Positions 26,530 to 35,969 of a DNA stretch of 46,351 nucleotides are shown in pieces. The translations under genes were made by a program, and so were the position numbers. The stretch comes from Vreelandella hamiltonii (GTDB lineage Bacteria > Pseudomonadota > Gammaproteobacteria > Pseudomonadales > Halomonadaceae), in assembly GCF_014651775.1 (NCBI RefSeq), contig NZ_BMXN01000027.1, forward strand, positions 1 to 46,351, read 5' to 3'. The notes under the pieces are model-generated. The model was not told where the DNA came from. It searched no databases and saw only the letters and a program-made list of their open reading frames with translations. Each line of letters begins with the position of its first letter. Position 1 is the first letter of the stretch.

Positions 26530-28223
26530 TCAACACTTCCTTTTTCGTTACGTTGCTTGCGCCACTCACTCACTTTACGCAGCAGCTGAGCAGTACTGGG
26601 ATCTTCTACATTCTGGTGCTCGATCGGCAAACCCGCCAACGTCTGATACAGGCTGGTGGCCAGCTGCTTGCCCAGCTCCACGCCCGGTTGGTCGAAGGGG
26701 TTCAGGTTCCACAACACCGATTGAACGAACACTTTATGCTCGTAAAGTGCCAGCAGCGCGCCAATCGACCACGCATCCAGCTCGCGCACCAGTATAACCG
26801 AATTGGGCTGGTTACCCCGATACCCCTGGGCCATATACCCCCGCAACGCGGGCGGAATGGCATCGTCCCCCAGCGCAAACAGCTGGGCCTGGGCCAGGCA
26901 GTTCGCCAGGGTCAGGGAGTTTTGCGCCTCCAGCGCCTCTGCCACCGGCGAAGCCACCTCGGCGCGGCGCTGGGCCACGGCCACGAAATCGGCGCTCACC
27001 GTATGGCTACCCTGATGCAACAATTGATAGAACGCATGCTGGGCATTGGGGCCCACATCGCCCCACAGAATCGGGCAGGTAGCATGATTGACCGAGCGGC
27101 CATCGAGCCCCACGCTTTTACCGTTGGACTCCATCTCCAACTGCTGAAGATAGGCCGCGAGGCTCTTCAAACGACCATCGTAGGGCAGCACTGCGTGGGT
27201 CGGGATATTCAAGAACTGGCTGTTCCAGGCCCCCACCAGTGCCTGCAACACGGGCAGGTTCTGCGCCAGCGGCGTCTCCAGAAAGTGGCGGTCCATGGCG
27301 TGTGCACCTTCCAACAAGGCATCGAACTGCGCCACCCCCAGCTGCATGGCCACGCTCACGCCAATTGGCGACCACAGCGAAAAGCGCCCGCCAATCCACT
27401 CCTTGAACGCCAGCTGATGCGCCTCGGGAATGCCGAACTCGGTCATTTTTTCCGGCTTGGAAGAGACCCCCAACAGCTGGTAACGGCGCACCGTGGCCTC
27501 ATCCACTTCCAGGGCGTCGCTCAACCAGGCCAGCGCCGTGCGCAGATTGAACTGCGTATCGGCCGTGGTGAACGACTTCGAGGCCAACACCAGCAGCGTG
27601 GTAGCCGGGTTCAGCGTTTCCATCAACGGCAGCAGCTGCGAGCCATCCATGGTAGACACATAGTGCACGCCCACCTGCGCCTGGCTCGGGCAATCGGCCA
27701 GCGCCTCGCTCACCAATTTGGGGCCTAAATCCGAGCCCCCCACCCCAATATGCACAATATCGGTGATCGCCTGGCCCGTGGCGCCAAACCACGCCTGCTG
27801 ATGAACACGGGTCACCAGCTCGGCCATTTTCACCCGCTGCTGCTGGCAAAACGCGGCGGCGGCCTCCATGCCCTCAGGGGCAGGCGTCGCTTCCGGCCAG
27901 CGCGCCGCCATGTGCAACGCCGCCCGGCGCTCGGAGTGATTCACCTTGGCGCCTGCAAACAGCGCACTACGCCGCGCTTCCAGCCCACAGCTCTGCGCCC
28001 ACGCCACCAATAACTGCAGCGTTTGCTGGGTCAACCGCTGTTTGCTGAAATCCAGATGCAGCGTGCCAAATGAAAACGCCAGAGAATTCGCCCGCTGTTG
28101 AGCAGACTCAGAGTTCCCCAACAGGTCGCTCAATGACTGAGCCTGCAGCTGGTCAGCATGCTGATGCAATGCATTGAAAGGCGTGTAGGTACGCTCGTTA
28201 ACAATGGATAGTGAACTGTTCAT
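26526..28223 (-). CDS. pgi: Glucose-6-phosphate isomerase
   Basis: This 565-residue cytoplasmic enzyme interconverts glucose-6-phosphate and fructose-6-phosphate. Family marks include IGVGGSDLGPKLVSEAL, ASKSFTTADTQFN, IGGRFSLWSPIG, HQGSHTVSADF and the C-terminal NPFDQPGVELGK. ATG 28223 has AAGGAC upstream; the frame is open to 28280, but the added residues are not family-like. The length is usual for proteobacterial Pgi. Its linkage to galU and pgm ties it to sugar nucleotide supply. Confidence 0.96.
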   Translation of the reverse strand: MNSSLSIVNERTYTPFNALHQHADQLQAQSLSDLLGNSESAQQRANSLAFSFGTLHLDFSKQRLTQQTLQLLVAWAQSCGLEARRSALFAGAKVNHSERRAALHMAARWPEATPAPEGMEAAAAFCQQQRVKMAELVTRVHQQAWFGATGQAITDIVHIGVGGSDLGPKLVSEALADCPSQAQVGVHYVSTMDGSQLLPLMETLNPATTLLVLASKSFTTADTQFNLRTALAWLSDALEVDEATVRRYQLLGVSSKPEKMTEFGIPEAHQLAFKEWIGGRFSLWSPIGVSVAMQLGVAQFDALLEGAHAMDRHFLETPLAQNLPVLQALVGAWNSQFLNIPTHAVLPYDGRLKSLAAYLQQLEMESNGKSVGLDGRSVNHATCPILWGDVGPNAQHAFYQLLHQGSHTVSADFVAVAQRRAEVASPVAEALEAQNSLTLANCLAQAQLFALGDDAIPPALRGYMAQGYRGNQPNSVILVRELDAWSIGALLALYEHKVFVQSVLWNLNPFDQPGVELGKQLATSLYQTLAGLPIEHQNVEDPSTAQLLRKVSEWRKQRNEKGSVE

Positions 28224-28429
28224 GTGTCGTCCTTGATAAAAGGTGGCATGACAAAGAGAAATAAGCATTTGCCACGCCAACCTGCATCACTTCAGTGTTA
28301 ACCATAAAGTTTACAGTAAGATGATGGGGGAAGGTACACAGCCAAAAATGAATAATACGTGGAAATTGAGACACCAGAGAGCAGCGCAGCGAACAATAGC
28401 CATAATACTGTGCCACTATTAACTACCTT

Positions 28430-28466
28430 CCCCACTCCAACGAAGCGACGATCGAAAGGAGTGGGG
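28430..28466. repeat. Inverted repeat between pgm and pgi
   Basis: CCCCACTCC (28430-28438) and GGAGTGGGG (28458-28466) form a 9-bp stem with a 19-base loop just after the pgm stop. No T-tract follows on either strand, so it may be an mRNA-stabilising or processing hairpin rather than a simple terminator. Confidence 0.5.
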
Positions 28467-28484
28467 ATATGCCTTAACAGAGTT

Positions 28485-30077
28485 CTACGCGGCCAACACG
28501 CCCGAAAGTAATTGCTTGGCGCTGTCGATCAGTTCGTCCAGGTGTTGGGGGCCTTTGAAGCTTTCGGCGTAGATTTTGTAGAGCGATTCCGTGCCGCTGG
28601 GGCGGGCGGCGAACCAGCCGTTGTCGGTGGTGACTTTCAAGCCGCCAATGGCAGCCTGGTTACCGGGGGCCTTGACCAGTACAGCGGTGATGGGGTCGCC
28701 CGCCAGGGTGGTGTCGGTAACGCTGGCGGCGGTGAGCTGCTTGAAGGCGTCCTTCTCTTCCACGCTGCAGGGCGTGTCCACACGCTTGTAGCAAGGCTCG
28801 CCAAAGCGCTGGGTCAGCGTCTGGTAATACTCGCTGGGCGTTTTGCCGGTCACGGCCAAAATCTCGGCGGCCAGCAGGCACAGCGCAATGCCGTCCTTGT
28901 CGGTAGACCACGCCTTGCCGTCGCGGGTCAGCAGGCTGGCCCCGGCGCTCTCTTCGCCACCAAAGGCCAACCAACCATCGGAGAGGCCATCCACGAACCA
29001 TTTGAAGCCCACCGGCACCTCGTGCAGCTCCCGCTCATGGGAAGCCACCACCCGATCAATCATGGAAGACGACACTAGCGTCTTGCCAATGCGCAGCTCC
29101 TGGCTCCACTCGGGGCGGTGGCTCATCAGGTAATCCACACACACCGCCAGGAAGTGATTGGGATTCATCAACCCATTGGCATCCACGATACCGTGGCGGT
29201 CGGCATCCGGGTCGTTGCCGAAGGCGAGATCGAAGCGGTCCTTGATGTCGAGCAGGTTGGCCATGGCCGCCGCGCTGGAACAGTCCATGCGAATCTTGCC
29301 GTCGTGGTCCGGCGGCATGAACGCAAACCGGCTATCGAGGGTGGTATTCACCACTTCCAGATTCAGCCCATAGTGTTCAGCCACCGCCTGCCACACCGGC
29401 AGCGCCGTACCGCCCATGGGGTCTGCCCCGAGGGTCAGGTTGGCCTTCTGGATGGCATCCATATCCACCACGCGGCCCAGCTGGGCGACGTAATGGGCCG
29501 TGAAATCGTACTCCTGCACCTGGGCCAGCGCCTCTTCCAACGACACCAGCGTAATATCGCTCAACTGGCGCAGCAGGTAGGCATTGGCGCGCAGTTCGAT
29601 CCAGCGGGTCGCTTCGGTATCGGCGGGGCCACCGTGGTACAGGTTGTACTTGATGCCGCCATCTTCCGGCGGATTGTGCGAAGGCGTGATGATCAACCCA
29701 TCGGCCTTGGCAGCAGGGTCACCCAGCGGGTGCTGAGTGTTGTAATGGATGATGGCCTGGCTGACCAGCGGCGTCGCCGTGTAGCCATGGCCCTTCTCGA
29801 CCAGCACCGGCACACGGTTGGCCACCAGCACCCGCAGCGCGCACTCCCAGGCGGGGCGCGAAAGCGCATGGGTATCCAACCCCAGAAACAGCGGCCCCTG
29901 GTAGTTCTCTTCCTTGCGGTAGTCCACCACCGCCTGGGTAATCGCGATGATATGTGCCGCGTTGAACGTACGCTCGGTGGCGCGGCCACGGTGGCCAGAC
30001 GTACCAAAGGCGATGCGTTCCTTCACGACATTGGCATTCGGCGTTTGATCATGAAATGCCTGGATAATGGCGTCCAT
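28485..30077 (-). CDS. pgm: Alpha-D-glucose phosphomutase
   Basis: This 530-residue phosphohexomutase interconverts glucose-6-phosphate and glucose-1-phosphate. The phosphoserine is S133 in TPSHNPPEDGG. The metal loop is GNDPDADRHG (D289, D291, D293), and FGGEESAGAS and ARPSGTES mark the sugar and phosphate sites. ATG 30077 has GGGAG upstream and lies one base beyond the stop of the preceding glycosyltransferase, so the two are tightly coupled. The frame remains open to 30170 without family similarity. An inverted repeat follows the stop. Confidence 0.96.
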   Translation of the reverse strand: MDAIIQAFHDQTPNANVVKERIAFGTSGHRGRATERTFNAAHIIAITQAVVDYRKEENYQGPLFLGLDTHALSRPAWECALRVLVANRVPVLVEKGHGYTATPLVSQAIIHYNTQHPLGDPAAKADGLIITPSHNPPEDGGIKYNLYHGGPADTEATRWIELRANAYLLRQLSDITLVSLEEALAQVQEYDFTAHYVAQLGRVVDMDAIQKANLTLGADPMGGTALPVWQAVAEHYGLNLEVVNTTLDSRFAFMPPDHDGKIRMDCSSAAAMANLLDIKDRFDLAFGNDPDADRHGIVDANGLMNPNHFLAVCVDYLMSHRPEWSQELRIGKTLVSSSMIDRVVASHERELHEVPVGFKWFVDGLSDGWLAFGGEESAGASLLTRDGKAWSTDKDGIALCLLAAEILAVTGKTPSEYYQTLTQRFGEPCYKRVDTPCSVEEKDAFKQLTAASVTDTTLAGDPITAVLVKAPGNQAAIGGLKVTTDNGWFAARPSGTESLYKIYAESFKGPQHLDELIDSAKQLLSGVLAA

Positions 30078-30078
30078 T

Positions 30079-31161
30079 CTACTTACTCCCTGATTGATAT
30101 ACGGAAAAACGAGCCTGCCGTGCCTGCCAGAACTGTATCGCATCGTCAGGTTGGCCAATGCGCTGCGCATCTATAGCTGCCTGACGGGCCATGGCCGCGG
30201 CCTCTTGGGGATGATGAATCAAGAAGTGCAGTGCAGCCTGCCACTCCTCAGGCGTGTCACCTACCAGCAAGCCGTTGCTACCGTGGGAAACGACATCAGT
30301 GTAAGGGCCCCGACGCGAGTAAACACCCACGCCACCCATGGCAGCAATATCTAAAAACTTGATATACGACTTACCCCGGTTAAACGGTGTAGGCCATAGC
30401 GGAGCCAAGCCAATATGCACCCGATGCTGAGATTGGTAGTGACGAAACGCCTGCCAAGGCAGTGGTTCTGGCGTAGTCACACCTGGTAACTCAGCCAATT
30501 CGGAAGGCGTATGTCGCCCCAGCATAATTTCCAGCTGTGTACCCACTTGAGCGTTCTGAATTGCCTTAAGCGCGGGAGCGATATGCTGCAGGTCGCTCAA
30601 ATGGGCGCGCGTCCCATGGAAGCCTATTCGCCAAGGTAAGCCTGGCGAAGGCGGTTGTCTGAAGTGGTTCAAGTCTTCAGGAAGGGCGGCGATCAATGGA
30701 GGGGGCAACACCGACACATTGGCATGGTCTGAACGGAATTGTTCGGCTAACGCTTCACTGCACGCGACCACCTCATCACACAAGGCCAGCAATCCTGTCT
30801 GGCTATCGGCAATACCTGCCATGCGTTTACGGTAAGCATCGGGGAGTGATACATCGGCGGCAGCGGCAGAGATATCATCATCGATCAAATACACGACGTA
30901 GCCAAAGACACGACGATGACGTCTTAGCCAGCGTATCCATGCGGCAGGCAGGGAGCGGCACACGACCAGATTGGCCCCCGCATAATGATCCAGAAAATCT
31001 CGCCCCAGCAGCCACGGCGCGGCAAACCACCTCGAAGCCATCACGCGCTCAATGCGCAAACCCTGTTGGCGAAGCGCCGGTACAGCAGATTCAAGAAAGT
31101 AGATATCTTCCGTCGGCCTGCTGCCGTCGCTAAAAACAACCCAGTCTGCTTTCGGGGTCAT
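30079..31161 (-). CDS. Glycosyltransferase, GT1/GT4-like
   Basis: This 360-residue protein has a GT-B-like C-terminal half with GFHGTRAHLSDLQHI, FNRGKSYIKFLDIAAMGG, SRRGPYTDVVSHGSNGLLVG and a following EEW. These match the donor-binding region of capsule glycosyltransferases of the GT1/GT4 group. ATG 31161 is preferred because the product then begins ADWVVFSDGSRPTEDIYFLE soon after the start. A TTG at 31218 is possible but adds non-conserved residues. It ends one base before pgm. Donor and acceptor sugars cannot be inferred. Confidence 0.82.
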   Translation of the reverse strand: MTPKADWVVFSDGSRPTEDIYFLESAVPALRQQGLRIERVMASRWFAAPWLLGRDFLDHYAGANLVVCRSLPAAWIRWLRRHRRVFGYVVYLIDDDISAAAADVSLPDAYRKRMAGIADSQTGLLALCDEVVACSEALAEQFRSDHANVSVLPPPLIAALPEDLNHFRQPPSPGLPWRIGFHGTRAHLSDLQHIAPALKAIQNAQVGTQLEIMLGRHTPSELAELPGVTTPEPLPWQAFRHYQSQHRVHIGLAPLWPTPFNRGKSYIKFLDIAAMGGVGVYSRRGPYTDVVSHGSNGLLVGDTPEEWQAALHFLIHHPQEAAAMARQAAIDAQRIGQPDDAIQFWQARQARFSVYQSGSK

Positions 31162-31254
31162 AAGGCATCTTGCAGGCACACAAAACACATGAGCACACCA
31201 TGCCGTGAAGCTGGCCAAACAGACATGGCGTTACTCACAGGTATCACCAGCATG

Positions 31255-33561
31255 TTAACGGAGTGAGAAATCTTCATGCACCAGCGTCAAATTAGGGTTG
31301 TAAGCAGGGTCATTATCCAACTGTTTGGCCCAACGGCGGCGCATATAAGCAACTTCGCTCAGCCACCGTGCGCGTTTGGTAGGCGTGTCATCTGCACCAC
31401 GGGAAATAGACTCGTGATGATACAGCTCTGCATAAGGTGTCCATAAATTGCGGTAACCTGCCTCTCGAACACGCAAACACAAATCGACATCGTTGTAAGC
31501 AACTGCCAACTCGCGCTCGTTCAGGCCCTTCACTTTATTAAAGACACTTTTTCGCAATAACAAACATGCGGCAGTAACAGCAGAAAGATTCTGCACAACT
31601 TTCAAACGCCCGTTATAACCATCGCTTTCCCGCGGGAAGAAGCGATGCGCATGACCCGCCACATCGCCTAACCCAAGGATGACCCCACCATGTTGCAACA
31701 TTCCATTAGGATAGTAAAGCTTAGCGCCAACGCAGCCGATTTCAGAGCGACACACTTGGCCGACCATTTCGGTTAGCCAGTGCTCGTTGATGGGTTCAAT
31801 GTCGTTATTTATCAGCCCAATAATCGAGCCATGCGCGTGCGTTGCACCAAAATTATTGATGGCTGAATAATTGAACGGGTGATCCCACCGCAAAACTCGC
31901 ACGCGAGCATCACGCTGCTCCACTTCGTTCATATAGGCCAGCGCCTCCGGGCAATCACTTTGATTATCCAGAATCAGCACTTCAAAATGGGTATATGCCG
32001 TACGAGCAAGAATGGCATCTACACAAGGCCGCAGGATATCCACCCCATTACGGGTAGGAATCAACAGACTTACCAATGGCGCAGGGCGCGGAATCGGCCA
32101 CTCGATACGCACGCTATGCTCCAGCAAACCAGGGTGAACAACCGCATGATTACTGGCCACATGCTGTTTCAATACGTGCGTTACCAGCTGTATGGCATCC
32201 GCTTGAGAAAGTGAATAGCGAAATAGCGTACTACGGTGATACAGCATTGCAGGTAAATGATGAACCGAACGCTCACTCCCATGGACACTCTTCCACATCA
32301 AAAACGTCAACGCCAAGGCGTAGTCGACAGCCGCTCGGTTAGTCAGATGTGACAACAGGTCTGCTTGCTCGGTTTCCAGCTGCCATAGCAGTTTACGCTT
32401 GTAGAGTGCCAGGCGACCAATGTAATTGGTAGACAGCAATAAATCAGGGTTCCAATCTGGCTTGAAAACCGGCTTGCTACGCTCGCCATTTTCATTAATG
32501 GCATCTTCATCGCCATAGAACAGCTGCGCATCCGGATACTCGTTCCATGCCCTGGCCAGTTGGCTCAGCGCCTCTGGTGATAGCTGGTCGCCAACGCTAA
32601 TCCGCAACACGCCATCCCCTTGGGTTTGAATAAACCCCTGGTGATCCAACTTCGCATAGGTGCGGTGATAGCTCCTGATCAGATTGATACGGCTGGTAGA
32701 AGGAATATAACGCTCAAGACTTCGCCTTTGTGCATCGGTAATCTCAGCCGACAACACGATGAATATTTCCCAAAAGAAATAGCTTTGCGCCTTGAGCGAA
32801 TTGATCGTGGCAACAAAATGTTTCTCGCCTTTTTCAAAATCTTCCAGAGTCACGGGCATGATCAGCGAGAACAAAGGCGCGTGCGCCAGCCTGGAAATAA
32901 AGGCCTGAGCATCAAGGTGAGCAGAAGGCTCTTTGACATCGATCCAGCGCACATAATCATCGTTGATGTGCTGCTTCGCATGTGTCTGGTCATAGGCAGT
33001 AAGGGCCACTTTACGCCAGGAGCACCCTTCCGCCACAGACGCGACATGCAATTGCCGGATCACCTTGCGAGTACGCAGCCCCTTGAAGTCTTCATGGTTA
33101 TTGATAAGCCGGCGCGCCAAGCGGTTATGTGCAAACCAAGGCGTCAACCACACCCATCGCAACGTAGCCGACTGCAGCGCCGCCTCGGAAGCACTGAAAG
33201 AAAGCGTAATACCAACAACGCCCAGCGGCACCCAAACAATCCGTTTAGTCGTTTTACCAGGACGTAAAGAAACAGAGGATTCAAGCTCCCCCTGCCGCGT
33301 ATGAAGCACCAAAGTAGCAGCACCGTGAGCATCACCCGCCAGCCCATCCAGCTCGATCATATTCCAGCCTGGCCAAGGCTTGTCGCCGACTACCTCGCAG
33401 TCGACAGTACCGTTTTCGCGTTCATATTCGACTGCTTCATCAAGCGCCGAAGGCGTATTTCTGATATTCAAGACAGGCTGACGCCGCCAGATAGGCGGCA
33501 TGTCAATCAAACGACCCAGCGCGGCCATCCATTCTTTAAAGCGAACTGTATGCTGCCCCAT
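31255..33561 (-). CDS. Two-module family 2 glycosyltransferase
   Basis: This 768-residue cytoplasmic protein has an N-terminal region of about 240 residues of unknown role, a first GT2-like module (about 240-430, with FSLIMPVTLEDFEKG and a YGDEDAI loop) and a complete GT2 module (about 500-740). The second module has VSLLIPTRNGVDIL, NFGATHAHG, a GLINNDIEP metal motif and NDVDLCLRVREAGY, like rhamnan and O-antigen chain GTs. GAGGTG precedes ATG 33561. It lies 35 bases after the GT92 fusion stop in a run of glycosyltransferase genes. It may transfer two sugars, but the first module could be structural. Confidence 0.87.
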   Translation of the reverse strand: MGQHTVRFKEWMAALGRLIDMPPIWRRQPVLNIRNTPSALDEAVEYERENGTVDCEVVGDKPWPGWNMIELDGLAGDAHGAATLVLHTRQGELESSVSLRPGKTTKRIVWVPLGVVGITLSFSASEAALQSATLRWVWLTPWFAHNRLARRLINNHEDFKGLRTRKVIRQLHVASVAEGCSWRKVALTAYDQTHAKQHINDDYVRWIDVKEPSAHLDAQAFISRLAHAPLFSLIMPVTLEDFEKGEKHFVATINSLKAQSYFFWEIFIVLSAEITDAQRRSLERYIPSTSRINLIRSYHRTYAKLDHQGFIQTQGDGVLRISVGDQLSPEALSQLARAWNEYPDAQLFYGDEDAINENGERSKPVFKPDWNPDLLLSTNYIGRLALYKRKLLWQLETEQADLLSHLTNRAAVDYALALTFLMWKSVHGSERSVHHLPAMLYHRSTLFRYSLSQADAIQLVTHVLKQHVASNHAVVHPGLLEHSVRIEWPIPRPAPLVSLLIPTRNGVDILRPCVDAILARTAYTHFEVLILDNQSDCPEALAYMNEVEQRDARVRVLRWDHPFNYSAINNFGATHAHGSIIGLINNDIEPINEHWLTEMVGQVCRSEIGCVGAKLYYPNGMLQHGGVILGLGDVAGHAHRFFPRESDGYNGRLKVVQNLSAVTAACLLLRKSVFNKVKGLNERELAVAYNDVDLCLRVREAGYRNLWTPYAELYHHESISRGADDTPTKRARWLSEVAYMRRRWAKQLDNDPAYNPNLTLVHEDFSLR

Positions 33562-33596
33562 TCACACCTCAACCCAATTCTTTGACAAGGCAACCT

Positions 33597-35894
33597 TCAT
33601 GAAATAAGTGCCCGAGCCGCCTGCGCCCAAGGCAGAATGCCCACCGTTTGCAGGTACTCATCCTCGGCGATGATACGCCGTTCCAGCACACCCTCAAGTG
33701 CTTTCTCGTCGAGCTGGGACGACTTGCTCTGCACCATCTCCTGTAAGCTATAGGCCACTGTAGGTACTTGAATCACAAAGCGCGCATTGGTCTGAGCGGC
33801 CAGATAAGCAGGGCTGACAGCCTGCACCAGAGCAGGGTCAACATTACCTGCGCTATGCACGAACACCACGCGCTGAAAAAGGCGGCACAGATAATTGAAC
33901 ATGGAATAGCTGGACGAGGAACCAAACAGCAAGCACGTGCCAGGCATCAGCGCTTTCGGGTACTCCATCACCATCAGACGGCCAAAATTAGGCAGGCCAT
34001 TGTCATAAGTCTTGTAGCGGGTATGCGTAAAAGAAGTCAGGACCTCCACCACGGACGTCTGTTTGGGCGCCAACTTATTGCCCAAGTCCCCCCCCATGGT
34101 TCTTTTCTTGTAGCGATCTTTGGCAAACACTGACGCACACGACGACGCATCCAGCCCCAAGCGCTCGGCAAAAGCCAGCGTTGCGGTCATCGCCCCCTGA
34201 TGCGTCCAGTGCGTATCGGTCGGGATAAAAGCACCGTCTCCCAATGATTTCAGCGCCGCCACGGGGTACACCAACTCAGCAGCTTCTGGCAATGCCAATA
34301 CCTGCTGCATGGGACCTGTCTCCCCGCCCTGTTGAGGGTGATACTGCTCGCCCATGACACTCTCTTTGGAAGGCGCCACCAACAACGCGCAGGGCACCTG
34401 GCCCGCCACCTCTGACAATTGGCGCAGATACGCCTGCCACCCCTCCACGCCAGCCTGGGTCAGCTGCATCCGTCCCGTAAATTGGTCTACGCTGCCATTG
34501 GTATCATTATCCAGAAACAGCCACCCTTTTTTACCTTCGAGGACTTTCAATGGCTGTGAAGGAGCAACATCCTGAGTATCCACGTGAACGTCTTGCAACA
34601 GCCAGCGCTCATCACCCAACGCAAGCCACAGTGAAAACTCTCTCAACAAGGGCGGCACCGTAAAGCGAAAACCGCACCGCTGCTGAGCGTGCCCTTCGGC
34701 GGCTACGCTCAGCACATTCTCGATGACATCAGGACGCTCGATATCCAACGGATAACACAGTTCGTAGACGGGCAACCAGCGAGCAACGATGCGAACCTGA
34801 GCTCGCATGTCCTGTAGATGCTCAGGCAGCAGCAGCCACCCTTGTACCACTCGTCCAGAAGGCAGAAAACGCGACCCGCGCTGCGGTGAAGGATAATCCA
34901 ACGACCAGCGTTCAATCGGGGTTCGTTCATGCTCTGGGGTAGCATGAGTCCACTCCTTCACACGGCGCGTTAGCCAGCGCTTCAGGTCCTGCCCTGCCGA
35001 GCGCTCGTCGGCATTTTCTGTTACGTCATGTTGCTTATCTGCAAGCTGCTGCAACCATTTCATTTTCTGTTTAACCTTAGGCGCGAATTGAGCGGCCACA
35101 TGACACTCAACATCGTTACGGTCATGGCGCATAAAGTAGTCACGCTGCTTTTGATAATGGGGGGTGGCAGCACTGCCACGCTGAGCCTTGCCCAGCACAA
35201 ACTCTTCTACCGACTTGACCAAATAGTGGTTTATCCGCGCGCCGTCCCAGCAAACAGTGTCGCTCAACCCCTGGCTAACCGAGCCATTCGGCCCCTGACG
35301 TGCAATCAGCGGCGCCCCATGGCTATTGAGATAGTGGCCATGGCGCAAGCGAGCAATATGCGGGTTGATAAAACACTCGACATCACGCGGCCTGACCACA
35401 CTTTTTATGTGATGGTTAGGCCCGAAGTCCTGCCGGGCACGCCGAGTGAAGCGTTCGATGACCAGCCCATCCTCACGAAACCTGGCACCAGCAGAGCCAA
35501 AGCAGGCCCAGTTCAGCCCCAACGCACTTACCTCAGGGTCAGAAAAGCGCGTTTTCAACCACGACAACAAAGGATACTCGTCATCTTCTAGGGTTTCAGT
35601 GGTGGGTAGCAAGAACTCATCGACATCAATAAACGCCAACAGATCAATAAGTTGAGGGCAATGATGCAACAATTGCCGATACGCCTGCAACTGAGGCGGC
35701 TGCCCCTCGGTGGGCACAGACAGCAAGGTCACCAGCCCTGCCTTTTGCATAGGAGCCAGCCACTCATACGTGCCATCATCGCTTTCATTATCGGCAATCA
35801 AAAAGTGGCTAACGCCTACCGACAAATGAAACGCCATCCACTCGGGAAGGCTCTCTCGTTCATTCTTGACGATAGCAGCAATGGCAAGCTTCAA
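33597..35894 (-). CDS. GT92-type glycosyltransferase fused to an AlgX/AlgJ-like SGNH acyltransferase domain
   Basis: This 765-residue fusion starts at TTG 35894, with GGAGGG six bases upstream; the GTG at 35930 has no ribosome site. Residues 1-260 are GT92/GT2-like (AIVKNERESLPEWMAFHL, ADNESDDGT, FIDVDEFL with the metal Asp at 90-92). A beta-rich middle region (about 320-445) follows. Residues 450-765 resemble the SGNH hydrolase-like domain of the alginate O-acetylation proteins AlgJ and AlgX, with GKKGWLFLDND, LLVAPSKES and DTHWTHQGA (D560, H562, H565). A candidate nucleophile lies in GSSSSYSM. No signal peptide or membrane helix is visible, unlike periplasmic AlgX. It may both extend and O-acylate the glycan. 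Confidence 0.78.
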   Translation of the reverse strand: MKLAIAAIVKNERESLPEWMAFHLSVGVSHFLIADNESDDGTYEWLAPMQKAGLVTLLSVPTEGQPPQLQAYRQLLHHCPQLIDLLAFIDVDEFLLPTTETLEDDEYPLLSWLKTRFSDPEVSALGLNWACFGSAGARFREDGLVIERFTRRARQDFGPNHHIKSVVRPRDVECFINPHIARLRHGHYLNSHGAPLIARQGPNGSVSQGLSDTVCWDGARINHYLVKSVEEFVLGKAQRGSAATPHYQKQRDYFMRHDRNDVECHVAAQFAPKVKQKMKWLQQLADKQHDVTENADERSAGQDLKRWLTRRVKEWTHATPEHERTPIERWSLDYPSPQRGSRFLPSGRVVQGWLLLPEHLQDMRAQVRIVARWLPVYELCYPLDIERPDVIENVLSVAAEGHAQQRCGFRFTVPPLLREFSLWLALGDERWLLQDVHVDTQDVAPSQPLKVLEGKKGWLFLDNDTNGSVDQFTGRMQLTQAGVEGWQAYLRQLSEVAGQVPCALLVAPSKESVMGEQYHPQQGGETGPMQQVLALPEAAELVYPVAALKSLGDGAFIPTDTHWTHQGAMTATLAFAERLGLDASSCASVFAKDRYKKRTMGGDLGNKLAPKQTSVVEVLTSFTHTRYKTYDNGLPNFGRLMVMEYPKALMPGTCLLFGSSSSYSMFNYLCRLFQRVVFVHSAGNVDPALVQAVSPAYLAAQTNARFVIQVPTVAYSLQEMVQSKSSQLDEKALEGVLERRIIAEDEYLQTVGILPWAQAARALIS

Positions 35895-35927
35895 GCATGT
35901 CCCTCCGCTGGATCTGTATGGTTTTGT

Positions 35928-35969
35928 CACGTAGTCGATGTCACGTAATCAATGCCACGTAGTCGATCA
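35928..35969 (-). repeat. 14-bp tandem repeat x3 starting at a stop codon
   Basis: Three 14-base units read TGATCGACTACGTG, GCATTGATTACGTG and ACATCGACTACGTG on the minus strand. The first TGA is the stop codon of the GT2-GT4 gene. The tract ends 33 bases before the preferred start of the next gene. Confidence 0.85.
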
